The translations under genes were made by a program, and so were the position numbers. The notes beneath the pieces are model-generated. The model was not told where the DNA came from and ran no database searches. It saw only the letters and a program-made list of their open reading frames with translations. Source: Durusdinium trenchii (taxonomy: Eukaryota; Sar; Dinophyceae; Suessiales; Symbiodiniaceae). From it: a DNA stretch of 64,000 nt. Location: the NCBI GenBank assembly GCA_963970005.1, contig CAXAMN010021740.1:616337-680336 (forward strand), written 5' to 3'. This document shows, in pieces, positions 41,262 to 53,700 of this stretch (the first letter of the stretch is position 1; each line of letters opens with the position of its first letter).

Positions 41262-42601
41262 GTGATTTGCACTCGAGGCCGGTGTCGACTTCACCTTCAC
41301 ATGCACCAACTACGCCCATGAGCCACGGTCAAACACCTCATGGCCACACGCCCCACTGTCAGACGCCGAAAAGTGCAGAGACTTGGCCAAAAAAGGCATG
41401 ACCGCACATGCTCCGTTGTACCTTTTGCGCCACCACCTGGTGTGGTGATAGAAGAGCATCGGGTAAGCCTCGACGGACTTCCATCACTTAGGTCAGCGTC
41501 TCTGGGCCCTTCTCCTGCGCAGTGCCATCTGAGAGTCAGCTCATGCTGCTTGAGCAGGCCAGCTCATGCTGCTTCTGTCATTGTCAGTCCGAGTTCACAA
41601 ACGCAGAAGTTGGCCTGTGGTTTGTGAGGCCTGCGGTGTGGTATTACTCGTTGGCCCCATGTTGTAATATGTTGTAATGGGAGCAGGCCCAAGTTGCAGG
41701 TTCGTAGGCCCAGGCTTCCCTTTCCCTGGATTGCATCTTAGACTGAGGCTCTACAAAACCTTCCGGGTGGATGCAATGAGAGCACAGCCATAGGCTTTTG
41801 CGTGATGAATGGGGTCGAAGGCGCTGAATCCGATTGTTCGGCAAAGGCGGAATCTTAGGACCGCTTTTACCATTTGACGCTTTAATGAGAAAACGGCCGC
41901 TCTACTGTCTTGGACGGGACCTTGGACATTTTTGGCCGCGACCGCAGGTCCGGGGATGCCCGAGGTGCTCCTGGCATCCCATATCGCCGTTTTGGAAGGT
42001 GTTTCGGTGAGCATGGAGGAGCACCTCGAACATGGTGAGAACTTCGTTGAAGTCGTCTCTCAGCTGATTTGGGACATCGATTTTGTGTTGTCTCAACCTG
42101 GTCAGGTGGCACTTGGCCTGCTTCATGCTTCTGCCCATGTCATGGCACGTGTATGAGGGTGCGCAAAAGGAGCAGAGCATGTCATCATGCAAACTGACAC
42201 CCGAAGGGAGAACCATTAGCTTCATTGCGCAAATCCAATTCCGTTTCAAAGAGGGCAAGATGACGCAAGATGTAGTAATTTATACACTCAGAGCCCAGAA
42301 CATTTGTGTGCAGTATATAGTTGTATGATGTTGTATGATATATATATAGTCTGTGTGTGTGCATCACACCTTCTTCTAGCTGGCCAACGCAAAATCATAA
42401 GCCGTGCACCTTCCGGCACTCGGAGGGTTGGCGAGAACGGATCCAAAAAGGTCGCGACTGGAGCTCACGGTAACTGGCCCACCCCGAATGAAAACACCCT
42501 TGCCACACACTTGCCGCCTTCAGGGGCCAGAATCCCATGCAACTGCCCTGATCTGCCCTGCCCTGTCCTGTTTGGCCCTTCCGCGTTGTTCATTGCCACA
42601 G

Positions 42602-42742
42602 GTGGTGGCCATCATCACGGGTCGCCTGGTGCCCTGCCGAGAGAACCAGCTGCAGGAGCTGGATGCAGCAGTGGGTGAGCAGCTGGAGCCCGGTGGAGGC
42701 CCACGTGGTCCGTGGATGATTATGGGGGGCAATGAGCATCAG
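42602..42742 (+). CDS. candidate exon, unknown protein
   Basis: After TTGCCACAG|G a 47-codon frame reads VVAIITGRLVPCRENQLQEL, DAAVGEQLEPGGGPRGPWMI and MGGNEHQ to a TGA. It is a clear protein-like composition with a good acceptor. It lies upstream of EF-hand exons and might belong to the same gene. Confidence 0.45.
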
Positions 42743-43463
42743 TGAGCCCGTTAACAGGAAACACATCATCATGAAGCATCCGGAAATCCTCAGAGAATGT
42801 CATAAGTGTCATAAGTGAATGGTTAGTGGGTTAGTGCACAAGCTGGCAGCGGGTTGAGTTTCATATCAGGATATTTGCGGTTTGTTCTTTCAGTGATCAC
42901 GTGCAGCTTCTTCAACTTCTGAGACCGTGAGACCACACACACGCTGGCACGCTGCTTTTTGACTTCCAGGTTTAGCGTTAGGTAGGGTGAGCCACCGGGG
43001 TTTGATACCTTGATTGAGGCGTTACGTTGTCCCAGCTGGTCGATGCCGATGCGGAAGGATCAGGGAACCTCATCAACAAGATTTGCCTCTTTGTTCAAAC
43101 GAAGGCCTTTCAGAGTGGTGACACTGCCAGAGCGTGGTGGACGCGCCACTGCCGCAGAGCGTTGGAGACGCATCCCTTATTGCAAGGACGAGCATATCGA
43201 AGAACGTTGCTGCAGAATTGTGTCTCTACAGATTCTTTGAGCATCGCCTCCTTGCAACAACGAAGTTGGGCAGCAAAGGATCTCATCAACAACGAATGTG
43301 CCAATGCCTTGGCCGAAACTGCGTTTAAGGTGCGAGTGGTTTCAGAGGCACCAACGGAAATGAAGCCAGAGAACACGGAGACTGACAACGTGGACTGGGG
43401 CGAGCAGGTGAATCAGTGACTTGACACTGTCCAGGTTGAGAGATGCGGTTTCAATCCAATGTT

Positions 43464-43627
43464 TGGATCATGGGACTTTGGACAAAGCCGAACTTGGGCA
43501 CTTTCTTCAAGCCCAGCTTGTGTTGTGTTTCCTTGGTGCCTTTATGAGGACGCGGCTGAAAGACCTACGGAAGCTGATGCGCTGTCTCTTCCAGGCTTTC
43601 GATGCGGACCTGGACAAGAACAACCAG
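43464..43627 (+). CDS. EF-hand exons upstream of the voltage-sensor exon
   Basis: LDHGTLDKAELGHFLQAQ (43464-43517) is an EF-hand loop and helix. AFDADLDKNNQ (43595-43627) is the beginning of a second loop and is bounded by TTCCAG|G and CAG|GC. A possible further loop DADAEGSGNLIN lies at about 43041-43076. These could be a cytoplasmic Ca2+-sensing part of the adjacent channel-like protein or a separate gene. Confidence 0.6.
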
Positions 43628-43995
43628 GCAAGCCGAGCACTTTTGTGCCACTACTGGCCCCTTGACTCATTGACTGATTCCTCAAGCAACAAATTAAACA
43701 TGGGCAAGCCGCATAAGTTTCACGAGTGCCTGCCCTAGCCCTCAAACAGCATATGTCAATGAAGGCACCTTTCCATAGGCAGCTGAGAAGGAGACCCATC
43801 ATCCGCCGGATAGGCCGAAGTCAGAGTCAACTTCTTTTGTGCCTGTGCAGTTTTCAGGCCGGTAGCTTTAGCAGCCGCAGAAACTTGGCCAGAGCTCCTC
43901 ACGCCTGACACAGGAGGGACCCCGTTTCAGAAAGCCTCGTGCTATGAGGTCTAAGACGTTTTTCTCATGATCCCCTTGTCTAAGGATATCACCAG

Positions 43996-44436
43996 TTCAC
44001 TCGATGCAAATTTATGCATTTTCTGAGTTTGATGGTGCATTCAGACATTTTTGCGATCACCTTTGCGGTGCTGACGATCTATACGCTCTTTGCGCCAAAC
44101 ATTTTGCTGGTGTTTGGTCTGAGTACAGAGCACACTGCACCAGTGGCCATTTTAAATACCGTGGTGCTGGGATTCTTTGTGTTGGAATGCATTCTGAGCT
44201 GCATCTTCATGAATGGCTATTTGCGATCTGGGCGTGTTTTCTTGGATATTATGGCCATGGTGAGCTTGGTCGGAGACACCTTGATCCAGGCGCATTTCTT
44301 CCCCATGACTCCAATTGCCCAACCAAGCATGGAGACTTCTCAGCTGGACCCCAGCCGCCCGAGCCGGATCCTGGATATCCTGAAATTTGCGCGGCTCTTT
44401 CGCATTGTGCAGAGACTTGGCCAAACCTCAGCGTGG
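43996..44436 (+). CDS. voltage-sensor (S1-S4) exon of an ion-channel-like protein
   Basis: One long exon encodes four predicted membrane segments. S1 is SDIFAITFAVLTIYTLFAPN. S2 is VAILNTVVLGFFVLECILSC with the acidic residue expected in S2. S3 is VFLDIMAMVSLVGDTLI with its Asp. S4 is RILDILKFARLFRIVQRLG, with Arg/Lys at spaced positions (R, K, R, R, R). This is the layout of voltage-gated cation channels. It ends at a GT donor (GCGTGG|GTGAG). The pore region was not found downstream. It lies after EF-hand exons and before unassigned exons and a cyclase gene, so it may be the start of a larger signalling protein. Left boundary approximate. Confidence 0.65.
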
Positions 44437-44701
44437 GTGAGACGTTGTGATGTGAGATGTGAGAAGGAGCTGGAAGCCTTAGAGGTTAATCGACTCGATC
44501 GGGTCCCACATAGACGGATCATTGTGTGAATACCAATGGTTGACTCACAGCGAAGCTGTTTGGGTACGCTGAGATGCTTCTATGAGGGCAACATGCCCCA
44601 CAGTAATTTGATTCCCTACTATGCTCTTCAGAGTTAGATATTTAGTATTTTTTATATAATCACATAATATGTTTACAAGATCAAGCGTCATGGGCTTTCA
44701 G

Positions 44702-45154
44702 GCTGCTCAGAACTTTGCATGGGATTGTTTGGCGAAACTTCTTGCGGCCTCACCATGGCTTAGCACAACAGCTATACCACAAAAGGCTGCTTGCTTGCGA
44801 TTGGAGGAAACGGCAAGACGTGTCCTGATCTTTGTATTCCCCAACTTGACTCACGTAAGATTCACAGTAAGATCCACATTCTTGGTTGCGCCAGGCTGTG
44901 GCGAGTGTTCCAGGACTTGTGTGAGGTGGGCGGCAGGAACCGGCTTACAACTTTCGAAACTGATCTGTCCTGGCAGGGGAAGAAGACGCAGTTGAGCGCG
45001 GAGCAAATGCGCTTCTTCTTTATGGTGCCCAGCTCAGTCACTGTGGGAGAAAGGTACCTACAAAACGGCTTTGTTTGCCAAACTGGCTGCCTCAGGCAAT
45101 GCGGCTGGAGTTCCCTGAGCGCAAGGACTGGGATGGCTCAAAAGCATACCGTAG
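44702..45154 (+). CDS. three candidate exons, unassigned, after the voltage sensor
   Basis: 44702-44785 (28 codons, AAQNFAWDCLAKLLAASPWL, GC donor), 44895-45024 (LWRVFQDLCEVGGRNRLTTF, then ETDLSWQGKKTQLSAEQMRF, GT donor) and 45096-45154 (AMRLEFPERKDWDGSKAYR, GC donor). All begin after AG|G. Family not recognised. Orientation and spacing suggest they continue the channel-like gene. Confidence 0.5.
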
Positions 45155-45307
45155 GCCGTAGATGTGGCAGCCAACTGTTGAAGGTTTGCATTCAAAGACA
45201 CCGACGTCCAAAAAGAGTGTGGGGCTTTGTGTTTTTTTTCCCGAATGCGTAGCGAAGGGTTCCCGTTTATAGTTGGGGGTCTGGGGGTTGGACATGTGTT
45301 TGCATGG

Positions 45308-45362
45308 CCTGCGTCGTGTCGTCGTCTGTCGTCGTCTCTCGTCGTCTCTCGTCGTCGTCGCG
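45308..45362. repeat. TCGTCGTC microsatellite
   Basis: Repeats of GTCGTC with TCTCGTCGTC variants. Confidence 0.85.
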
Positions 45363-45419
45363 TCTCAAATTTGCTGCCATTGGGGGAAGCTTTTGCAAGT
45401 GACTTTGCATGGATGTGTC

Positions 45420-46309
45420 ACGTGTCAGTTTGCGCCGCTATTCCATTGTGATTTGCATGACACCGACATGTCGCGCAAGAAACGTGATGCATTTCGCTGC
45501 ACAGGCGCAGCGTTTTGTGAGATCCGCAGTTTGCTGCGCAGTGCCATTGGGATTAGTGTTTGGAGAGTCGTGTTTTTGGGGTGTTGGATGTGGCCGTGCC
45601 ATTGGGATTTGCGTTTCAGGGTGTGGCATCGAAGCTCTGTTTTCGTGACAAGTCTCAGCTGAAATGGCGATTTTGGAGGATGGGAGTGTGCTCTGAACGG
45701 GTCGAAATCATTCCAAACGTGTGGTGTGGTGCAAATTTTGTTGAAGCTCACATGCGATGATATTGTCACTTTTCGTGGCAGGCGCAGGACTTCGTGCGGG
45801 TTTTGAAGCGTGGAAGTGCGATTCTCGTGGCAGGCGCAGGGAATCGTGAGGCTGCGAGGTGTGAGGGAGGTGACATTTCGTGGCAGGCGCAGTACTTTGT
45901 GCGCGTCAGACGTGTGGATGGGGAAAGATTCGTGGCAGGCGCAGGGAATCGTGAGGTTGTGAGTTGTGGTAGAGGTGAATGTCGCTGTCACATTGGGATT
46001 GGCGTGTGAGCGGGTGTTGTTGGAGGGGCTGGAATCGCGAAACTGCTTGGCAGGGCTGCGTGATGTGTGTGCTTTGATGGGTGTTTCCGCTTGACTTTTG
46101 GAGGAAGTCTCGTACAAAGCGCTCGTTTTGCTGACTTTGACGTGTGAGTTTTGAGGAAGTCTCGTACGAAACGCTCGTTTTGGAGGCTTGACGCGCAACC
46201 CTCTGCGGAGATCGTGCGTGTCGAGTGTGCGAAATGCAGGCGAGAGTGCGATTTGTCCCATGCGCGCGCAACCCTCTGCGGAGATCGTGCGTGTCGAGTG
46301 CGCGAAATG
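45420..46309. repeat. degenerate tandem-repeat region left of the gap
   Basis: Nested families: TCGTGGCAGGCGCAG occurs four times (45774-45950). AGGAAGTCTCGTACRAARCG occurs at 46103 and 46155. GCGCAACCCTCTGCGGAGAT with its following 24 bases occurs at 46193 and 46266, 73 bp apart, the second copy ending at the gap. A 278-codon minus-strand frame across the region is a product of these repeats. Confidence 0.8.
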
Positions 46310-46670
46310 NNNNNNNNNNNNNNNNNNNNNNNNNNNNNNNNNNNNNNNNNNNNNNNNNNNNNNNNNNNNNNNNNNNNNNNNNNNNNNNNNNNNNNNNNNN
46401 NNNNNNNNNNNNNNNNNNNNNNNNNNNNNNNNNNNNNNNNNNNNNNNNNNNNNNNNNNNNNNNNNNNNNNNNNNNNNNNNNNNNNNNNNNNNNNNNNNNN
46501 NNNNNNNNNNNNNNNNNNNNNNNNNNNNNNNNNNNNNNNNNNNNNNNNNNNNNNNNNNNNNNNNNNNNNNNNNNNNNNNNNNNNNNNNNNNNNNNNNNNN
46601 NNNNNNNNNNNNNNNNNNNNNNNNNNNNNNNNNNNNNNNNNNNNNNNNNNNNNNNNNNNNNNNNNNNNNN
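46310..46670. other. assembly gap (361 N)
   Basis: Undetermined bases between two different tandem repeats, so its true size is uncertain. Confidence 0.99.
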
Positions 46671-46762
46671 ACAAGAGTGTCCTACAAGAGTGTCCTACAA
46701 GAGTGTCCTACAAGAGTGTCCTAGAAGAAAGTCCCACAAGAGTGTCCTACAAGAGTGTCATT
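46671..46762. repeat. 13-bp tandem repeat
   Basis: Seven units of ACAAGAGTGTCCT; unit five is diverged (AGAAGAAAGTCCC). The array begins at the gap edge, so more copies probably lie in the gap. Confidence 0.95.
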
Positions 46763-46876
46763 TGGACATATTAATTTTTCGAACGCGTTTGCATTCGGGT
46801 TCGTGGGTTCCATCTTTTTTTTTCTGGACATTTGACCGACGGAGCGGCGCGGGAGACCAACAGTGTCTTCCGTCAG

Positions 46877-46989
46877 GTTGGCATGTCGAAGTCCAAAGTC
46901 TTCCGTTCCAATGTCACCGCGTCCTCTGCCTTTGCCAACCGGCAGCCCCTCAAGTGCACACCAGTGAAGCATAGGGTGATGGAGACTTG
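46877..46989 (+). CDS. candidate exon, unknown
   Basis: After CCGTCAG|G the frame reads VGMSKSKVFRSNVTASSAFA then NRQPLKCTPVKHRVMET. Possibly an upstream exon of the cyclase gene; no motif decides. Confidence 0.35.
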
Positions 46990-47789
46990 AGTGTCAACAC
47001 CTCTGAGATGCTGCCCGTGGTAGGTGGACGAAGTAGTGAACCCAACAATCCTGAAGGGGCTCATCTGCCCTTTTCTTTTTTACTCTTGCATTAGGTATGG
47101 CACTATGATGAGCTTGAAGCCTGCAGCCCTCACACGATTGCCACCTGGTGAGCAAAAAATGTGAGCGTTCTCGGCGAGTCGAGCACCCAGTTGGCACCTG
47201 CTAGGTCTACATTCGCACCTTCCTGGGACCTGCATCCCGAGACGAACTGTGATGGCACCTTTGCATCTCTGATTGATGAGTTTGCGGTGAGGCGGAGTTG
47301 GCGGTGAACTGATCGCCCGCACAGTGTGCTTTTATCCGGGGATGCGCCACTTTTCCGGCCAAGAGAGTTGACTGGCAACCAAAGAAAGAGGCCTCAAAGA
47401 CACCTAATTAGTCACCTGAGTTTGGTCCTAATTCTGCTCCAACCCCCATGCTTTCTTCCACCCAGGAGGAGGGACCTTCAAATCCAGATGGATTGGATGA
47501 TCACTTGATGGTTACTCGAGTGTTGGCCACGGTCGCAGGCCAGAAGGCAAGCGAGCCTTGCAGAAGTGTCAAGAAGATGTACAGCGGGTCAAGGCATCCT
47601 TTTCCTTGGTGCAGAAGGCGCCAGGACTCGGAGGAAGCTTGCGTCAGGGAATAGGTACAGCAGGTGTTAAGGCTGTGAAGGGAACAGTTTGAAGTAGATG
47701 ACAGTGGCACTGTTGAATCCTGTTAATGGAAGATTGTTCCATCATATTTGGGGCTCTTACCATATTTTTTCTTTGTCCCTCTGACGCAG
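46990..47789. other. spacer or intron, nothing recognised
   Basis: Several short open frames on both strands with no motif. Confidence 0.4.
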
Positions 47790-50700
47790 GTGAGTGGGCC
47801 TGTGGTTGTGAAGGTTTGTCTCATTGTCCTCGGGGTCATGGGCGTGGTGATCCTCTTGGATGCTTCTTGGGAGGACCGGTCGAATGACAGTGCATGAGGT
47901 AGCGCCGTTTGAATCCGTTTGATGTGGTTTTACATGTGCGCACATTTTTAGCTTTCGTGCAGTACTGTGCTCATTCTTGTTATTGCCCACCTCTCCATAC
48001 TTGTATCTACTGTAGATAAGTCGGCCGCTGTCCTCTAGTAAAGAGTCAAGGACCATGGAGACTATCAACACCTTGCGCACTTGGATCACTTGGCATCATC
48101 CATGACACAAAGCGGGCTTCCTGACAGAACTTTGCCACCTTTGTTGCTTGAGCTTGGTGGTACATTACAAATGGATAGTGGAGTGACCTTTCACTCTTTC
48201 AAATTTTGTCGGCCTCACTTTGGACATTCTCAGCACACTGCGGGGACGATCTTGTCTCAGAGCCATCCCACTAAACAAGCACCCAGCAGGAAGATGATAG
48301 TATTTATAATTCTGACCGTAATGACTGTTGTCTTTCCAAGGGAGATTGTCCGTTGGGTTTGGTCCTGCGGGTTGATGATCGTGGGCCCGCAGAAAACGCC
48401 CAAAACGCCAAACATTTGGCCCTTGTCTCTACATCCACTTCTCCAACACCAAGGTCATGTGCTGCACTTTGTGCTAATGTGGAGGACTTTGTGGTGGCAT
48501 CGCTCCCCCATGTGGTAAAATTGGTGGGCATCCACCATGTGTGACGTGGCAAGAATAATTGTCCGTTACGTTTCTAGCCGAGCGAAGGATAGGAAAATGG
48601 CCTCGGCAGGCAAATGGGTTTGCTCGGCCCATGCAAGGTTAGAAGTTGCTTGGCCAGGTTTTGTTCACTTTGGTTGCTTGTGGCTGGGAAAGCTGTTGTG
48701 TTCCATCATATCCGGTGCATACATCATCATCCCACCTCTGCATGACCTGACATGACCTCTGTGGACTTTCACTGGGTGAGGTACTGGACTCCAAGCTCAT
48801 GCGAGTGCTCCACCCCCCCAGCCTTGGCTTCCTTCTGCGCAACTGGCGATGGACGCAGATCCCAAGCAACCGCATGAGCTTCAATTAGTCACTGGGCTGT
48901 GACGGCCTGGGTCAATTCTGGAAGATATTGGATTCTTTTTCCACCAAGATGGCGTATATATCAGTTTGTGATCCCACCTGAGCTCAAGCACTGCTATCAT
49001 GACGGAGTCGTAGAAGATCGATCGACGACAAAGTCTTCGATTCTTTGGCCAAGATGACAATTTGACACAGGCAATGTGAGCATGTTTCACCCATAAGATT
49101 AAGGCCCTCCGCCTGATCTGAGGTATGTTATCCCAATGAGGACTGCACAGGTTGGCGAAGCACAGGGTCATGATTCCACACATAAGGGGGGTGGCCAGAT
49201 AGGGACGCGCACACTGTCCTCTATTGAAAGGTTTTTGCAGAATAGGCCTAGGCAAGTTGAATGTAGTTTAGTGGGCTAAAGCGCTTTTGTCATGCGAGAC
49301 TCAACGCGACAAACCTTGACACACCTGACACAGACACACTTGTCTCATGCGAGCGGCCGGCCAGGTAGTCCAACAAGTGTCAGTTTGATGGACACTTACG
49401 TGTCAGTTCGACGGAATGCCGAAGCTGACCTGGCCAGATGCTAAGAGGTCAAGGTGGCTAGCGGCTAACACAAACGATTGGGGACACGAAGCCGGAATAA
49501 TTTTGTGGCTAGCTGCACTCTAGGATTCCTTGTATCACGTCTTGTAGTTGCATTGGTTTGCAAGTACTTGTTGCCTTTGGTAGAGGTGTTGCATGTTGCC
49601 CTTGCACTGCGCGCATCCTAAACGCGTTCGAATAGCATTACACCCTCAACCATGCGGTTTCTTCTGAGGTGTACACATTGATTGTCGTTGTGTTGATGGT
49701 GATTTTTGCGCTGGCCTTCATGCATGCGCTGAACAAGGCCCAATGCCAAGCCAGTTTGCTAGGCCATTTTTGTCTCGTGTTTGAGACGACCAATAGAATC
49801 CCGTCAAGGTGAATACTCGAATGTTGCATCCTTTGTGGAACATCCTAGATGACATGGCCTCGCTGCGATCGCTGGAAGCGGTGCGAATGACCAACTTTCA
49901 GCCAGCGAGCAATATGCTGAAGGCTGGTGCCCTGGGATCCTGAAACTCTTGACATGTCTTGAACCCTCCGCCGCGCGACTTTTTTGGGGTGGGCAGGAGC
50001 GGAGTAGAAAGGTGATGAAAGGTGTAGAGCGGTCTGGTGCCCTGCGCCTCAGGATTTGCAGCAGGGCGGGAAGAAGCGAAGCACTTGCCGAAGACTGCTG
50101 CGATACGCAGGACGCTCCAGTAGCTGGTGCAGCGAGAGCAAGTGTCTTGGTTCTCTTCAAGGTCCACTGGACGGGTGACGGGTGGCACATGTGCACCGTT
50201 GATGTGCACCGCTCGGAACTCTCGTCACATGCACCGAGGAAGGAGGACGATGTGAAGGAATTAGCAGAAACTTGGACAAAAGTGATGACTCTGCGGGAGT
50301 GGCACAGTGCTTCCGTTGGGACATCCAAGGGTATTAATGCACAGCTGGTGGAGTCGCGTGTTCCGTTTCAACCGGCACAAACTCAGAGTTGTCAGGACTT
50401 GCGAGTGTCGCTCTCCACCATGCGCGCAGCATTGCGGAATTGGGCCAAATATGTGCCGCCATACTTGCTGAAATCCTTGTGGCTCGTCTTGACTATTGAT
50501 TTGTTGCGGCCTTGGTTCGTCAACCTCATTGGATGCATCGAGAGGGCTTCTGCCTTTGACTCACATGATGCCACGATTCTTTCCAAGGGTTCAAGAAAAG
50601 GATCAACCTCTGACCACCGCCAACACAAGGGGCCCAACCACAAAAATGCCATAAGACGCCTGAACTTATTGCAATTTTACAATATTTTACAATGTTTTTC

Positions 50701-53700
50701 TCAACTTAACGCACAATGCACAGATGTGTCTCCAGGATGGAAGAGGAGTTCATGTCAAATGTGTCAAACTCACTGGGCGAGTCCGTGCATCAAACACTGG
50801 GCGAGTCTGTGCATGGGCAGATGGACAGCCATAGCCTAGCTCATGTAGCGGCTTAGTCGTAATTAATTACATTCAATATATTCAATATAGTTGCCCCATG
50901 TTGCCCCAACAAATTATATACCGTTGGCGTTCTCTCTTAGGACAAAAATGGGCTGGCCTTTCTTCACAGCTTTGCCTGGGCCTTGTGTTTGTGTGTCCTG
51001 CTTAGCACGCTGTGGGCGGGGCTGGTCCAGTCCTTCTCAGGGTCTGTGTGTTCGGCTTGGCCGTGCCGTGGGCCCTGCTTCAGGCCTTGTCCAGGTTTGT
51101 TTGTCCTGCTTGTCCAACGCCCTGTCCGGCCCTCTTATCAACGCCCTGTCCGGGCCTGATAAGCCCTGCTTGACCATGTTTCTTTTTTTGTGTGCTGTGG
51201 GCGACTATGGATACAACAGTGATGCAGTTGTTTGTGTCTACGCGCTGTTCGCAAACAGCTGGAGGTTATAGGATGTTTCCACCAACATTGGACTTCAAGG
51301 AATTGACGCACAATTTGTGTTTTCTTTTTGTTTTGTAAATTCCGGCACCGGCATCCGGCACCCAGTATTCGCCCGGTCTTTGGCATCCTGTCCCGTCCAG
51401 AAACCAATTTCGGCCCGCGGCTTCGTTGGCCTGCCGAGGGTTTCACTTCTTTCGGGTTTCTTCAGGCTTGGACTCAGGGCATCCGGCATCCCGCACCCGG
51501 CATTTGGCACCTGCATAGACAAAAAGCTTGGCTTAAAGTATAATTATGTGTCAATTCTATGTATACATATTTCGTAGTATATTTCGTTTACTGTATATAT
51601 ATATATATATCTTCTCAGCTTTAAGAGTCCTAGTTTTGCTGGATGATGTGCTGTGAAAATGCCAATCTGCGAGTGCAACGAAGCTTCAGCTAAGTCAAGC
51701 ACCGATAGAGCAACACATCAGCCTAGAACAGGCGTATCTGTTTCGTATCACATCACTACAGGTTTTGCAGGCCCTTGATGCGCGGAAAGTGAGGAGCTCT
51801 AATTATAGTACATCGTTTGCAAAGGCCATTTTGGGTGTGTGCACGCGCACGGGTGGCCTTCCACATTTGGACTGAAACTGCAGGTACAGACATGGTATTG
51901 AGGCAGGGGCTGAAAGGCTGAAGCTTGTCACTTCATTAGTAGCAAGAACGCTATTAGTAACAGGTGCATCGCTAGTAGTAACAAGTGCCTTACTAGTAGT
52001 AACAAGAAGCTGCAACAAAATGGACTTCTTCGAACGTAATTCATTTCCCATCTCGCATGCATTGGAGGCAAGGGTCGGCTTGAACCCAAATGAAGTCAGT
52101 ATCTTTTTTTGCTCCTTGGCATGCAGCCGATGCGTTGGAGCTCACACGTGAAATTGACCAGATAAACATTGCTTTGGCATTGCCCGTGTATTCTACACAC
52201 CTTGTGGAAGTTGAGATCCATCTGCCCTAGCTATGCGTCTTTCCAGTAAGACAGTTGGCGCTGGCAATGTCAACTGTCAACTGCAGGTGACATTGATCGC
52301 TTCAAGGAAATGTGCCGCGAGAGCACACCCAAAGAAGTCTTGGCGATTCTCAGTTTGGTTCATGGAGAGGCTGGAGTCGGTGGGGGGGTTGGGGATTTGT
52401 GCAGTTCGACTGGCATCTCAAGATACTGTAGTTTTCGGAATAAGACCGGGGCAGAGTGATAGCAGTTCAAACATGGACATGGGACCAAGTCCAAGGGCCC
52501 CCACAACTTGTTGCTCCTCAAAGCATTACAGTAGTATCACGGTTCAGCCTGTTACCGAATAGCGATGGCTCTTCAATAGTGCGGCTGATGGCTTTAGCCG
52601 CTTTACCTTTGCACGATTTCAGGTGTCCAACGCCATCGAAGCTCAAGCCGGCACGCTGCTGGAGTTCGTGGGGGACGAGGCAGATTTGTCTGGTTTTGGG
52701 TTACTGCCGATTGCATTGCTGTCTGAGTATGCCCAAAAATGATAAGTGTTTTTCCTCTCCGTGTTTTTGGAGCCGGACCGGACCCACATTTGTACTATAG
52801 ATCTTCGCAGCGTAGCCAGGTGCTGGCGGTGTTCAATGCTCCGAATGAGGTGGATGACCACGAAGAGCATGCAGTGGCGTCGGCCACGGACTTTTGGTTC
52901 GACAAAGATTGCGCATGTTGCGCTTGAATAGACCATATGGTTGCCGTATGTTGCCGTCTCTGTAAGAGTTGGAGGCAGTTAGAGGTGTGAGGTGGTGTGA
53001 GGGAGCAATGTATGCGGATGTGTCAACTGATGTTCAGATGCAGAAGGAACACATGCAGTGAATCTTTTTTTTGACACTTTCTATTCGGAGTCCTTTTGGA
53101 ATGACCGTGTTTGTCCCAAAAGAGGTCCCAACTTTCAGATGTTACTGATCCTAAGGACGTCCTGGAGCGGGCTGGCCGGCTGGGCGTCCGGATGCGATGT
53201 GGGGTACATTCTGGAAAGGTCCTAGTCGGCAATATCGGGTCTCAAACGAGGATCAAGTAGCTTGGCTGATGAATTCGTGGACATAAGCAACAAACACATG
53301 GGACAATTGCTGTCATATGGTTCTTGTGTGTGTGTGGCTATTTCATGTTGCTCGAGCTGCTCAGTTTTCAGACCCACAGTTGTGGGCATCAAAGCGGGTC
53401 GTTCAAAGCACTCCTTCATAGATTGAAATCATCTGGAGTCCAGGAGTCGCTGTGCAAAAAACCTTCTGCATGTGCCTCGCCTTATGCCATGAGGTATGGC
53501 GTCCTGGGGGACAGTGTCAATGTTGCAGCGCGCCTCAAGAGTTTGAACTCCCACTTCCGCACTTGCTGCCTTGTGTCGGATGAAAGTTTAGAAGAGGCCA
53601 GGGCAGTGCAAACGTGAATTCTTCGTGCCTAATTATTCGATTCCTGCATGATGCAAAACTGCGTAAAATAGACTGAGTGGTGCGGGAGCTCCTTGGAAAA

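Larger units (their letters stand above)
40056..42601. other. spacer with exon candidates
   Basis: Candidate exons are listed separately at 40568, 40897 and 41159. A further open stretch at 40214-40350 follows CTGCAG|G. Between 41900 and 42150 both strands are open and no choice is possible. Confidence 0.4.

Noticed and set aside
45425..46261. 278-codon minus-strand open frame
   Set aside because: It lies entirely in degenerate tandem repeats and its internal repeats follow the DNA repeats. No domain, and a second frame over the same repeats is also open.
49949..50839. 296-codon plus-strand frame as one protein
   Set aside because: Only the part at about 50396-50470 (MRAALRNWAKYVPPYLLKSL) matches the cyclase. 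The rest is intron that happens to be open.
15064..52016. CRISPR array interpretation of the TACTAGGAGC repeats
   Set aside because: Units are adjacent, vary in length, lack unique spacers, and the surroundings are eukaryotic.
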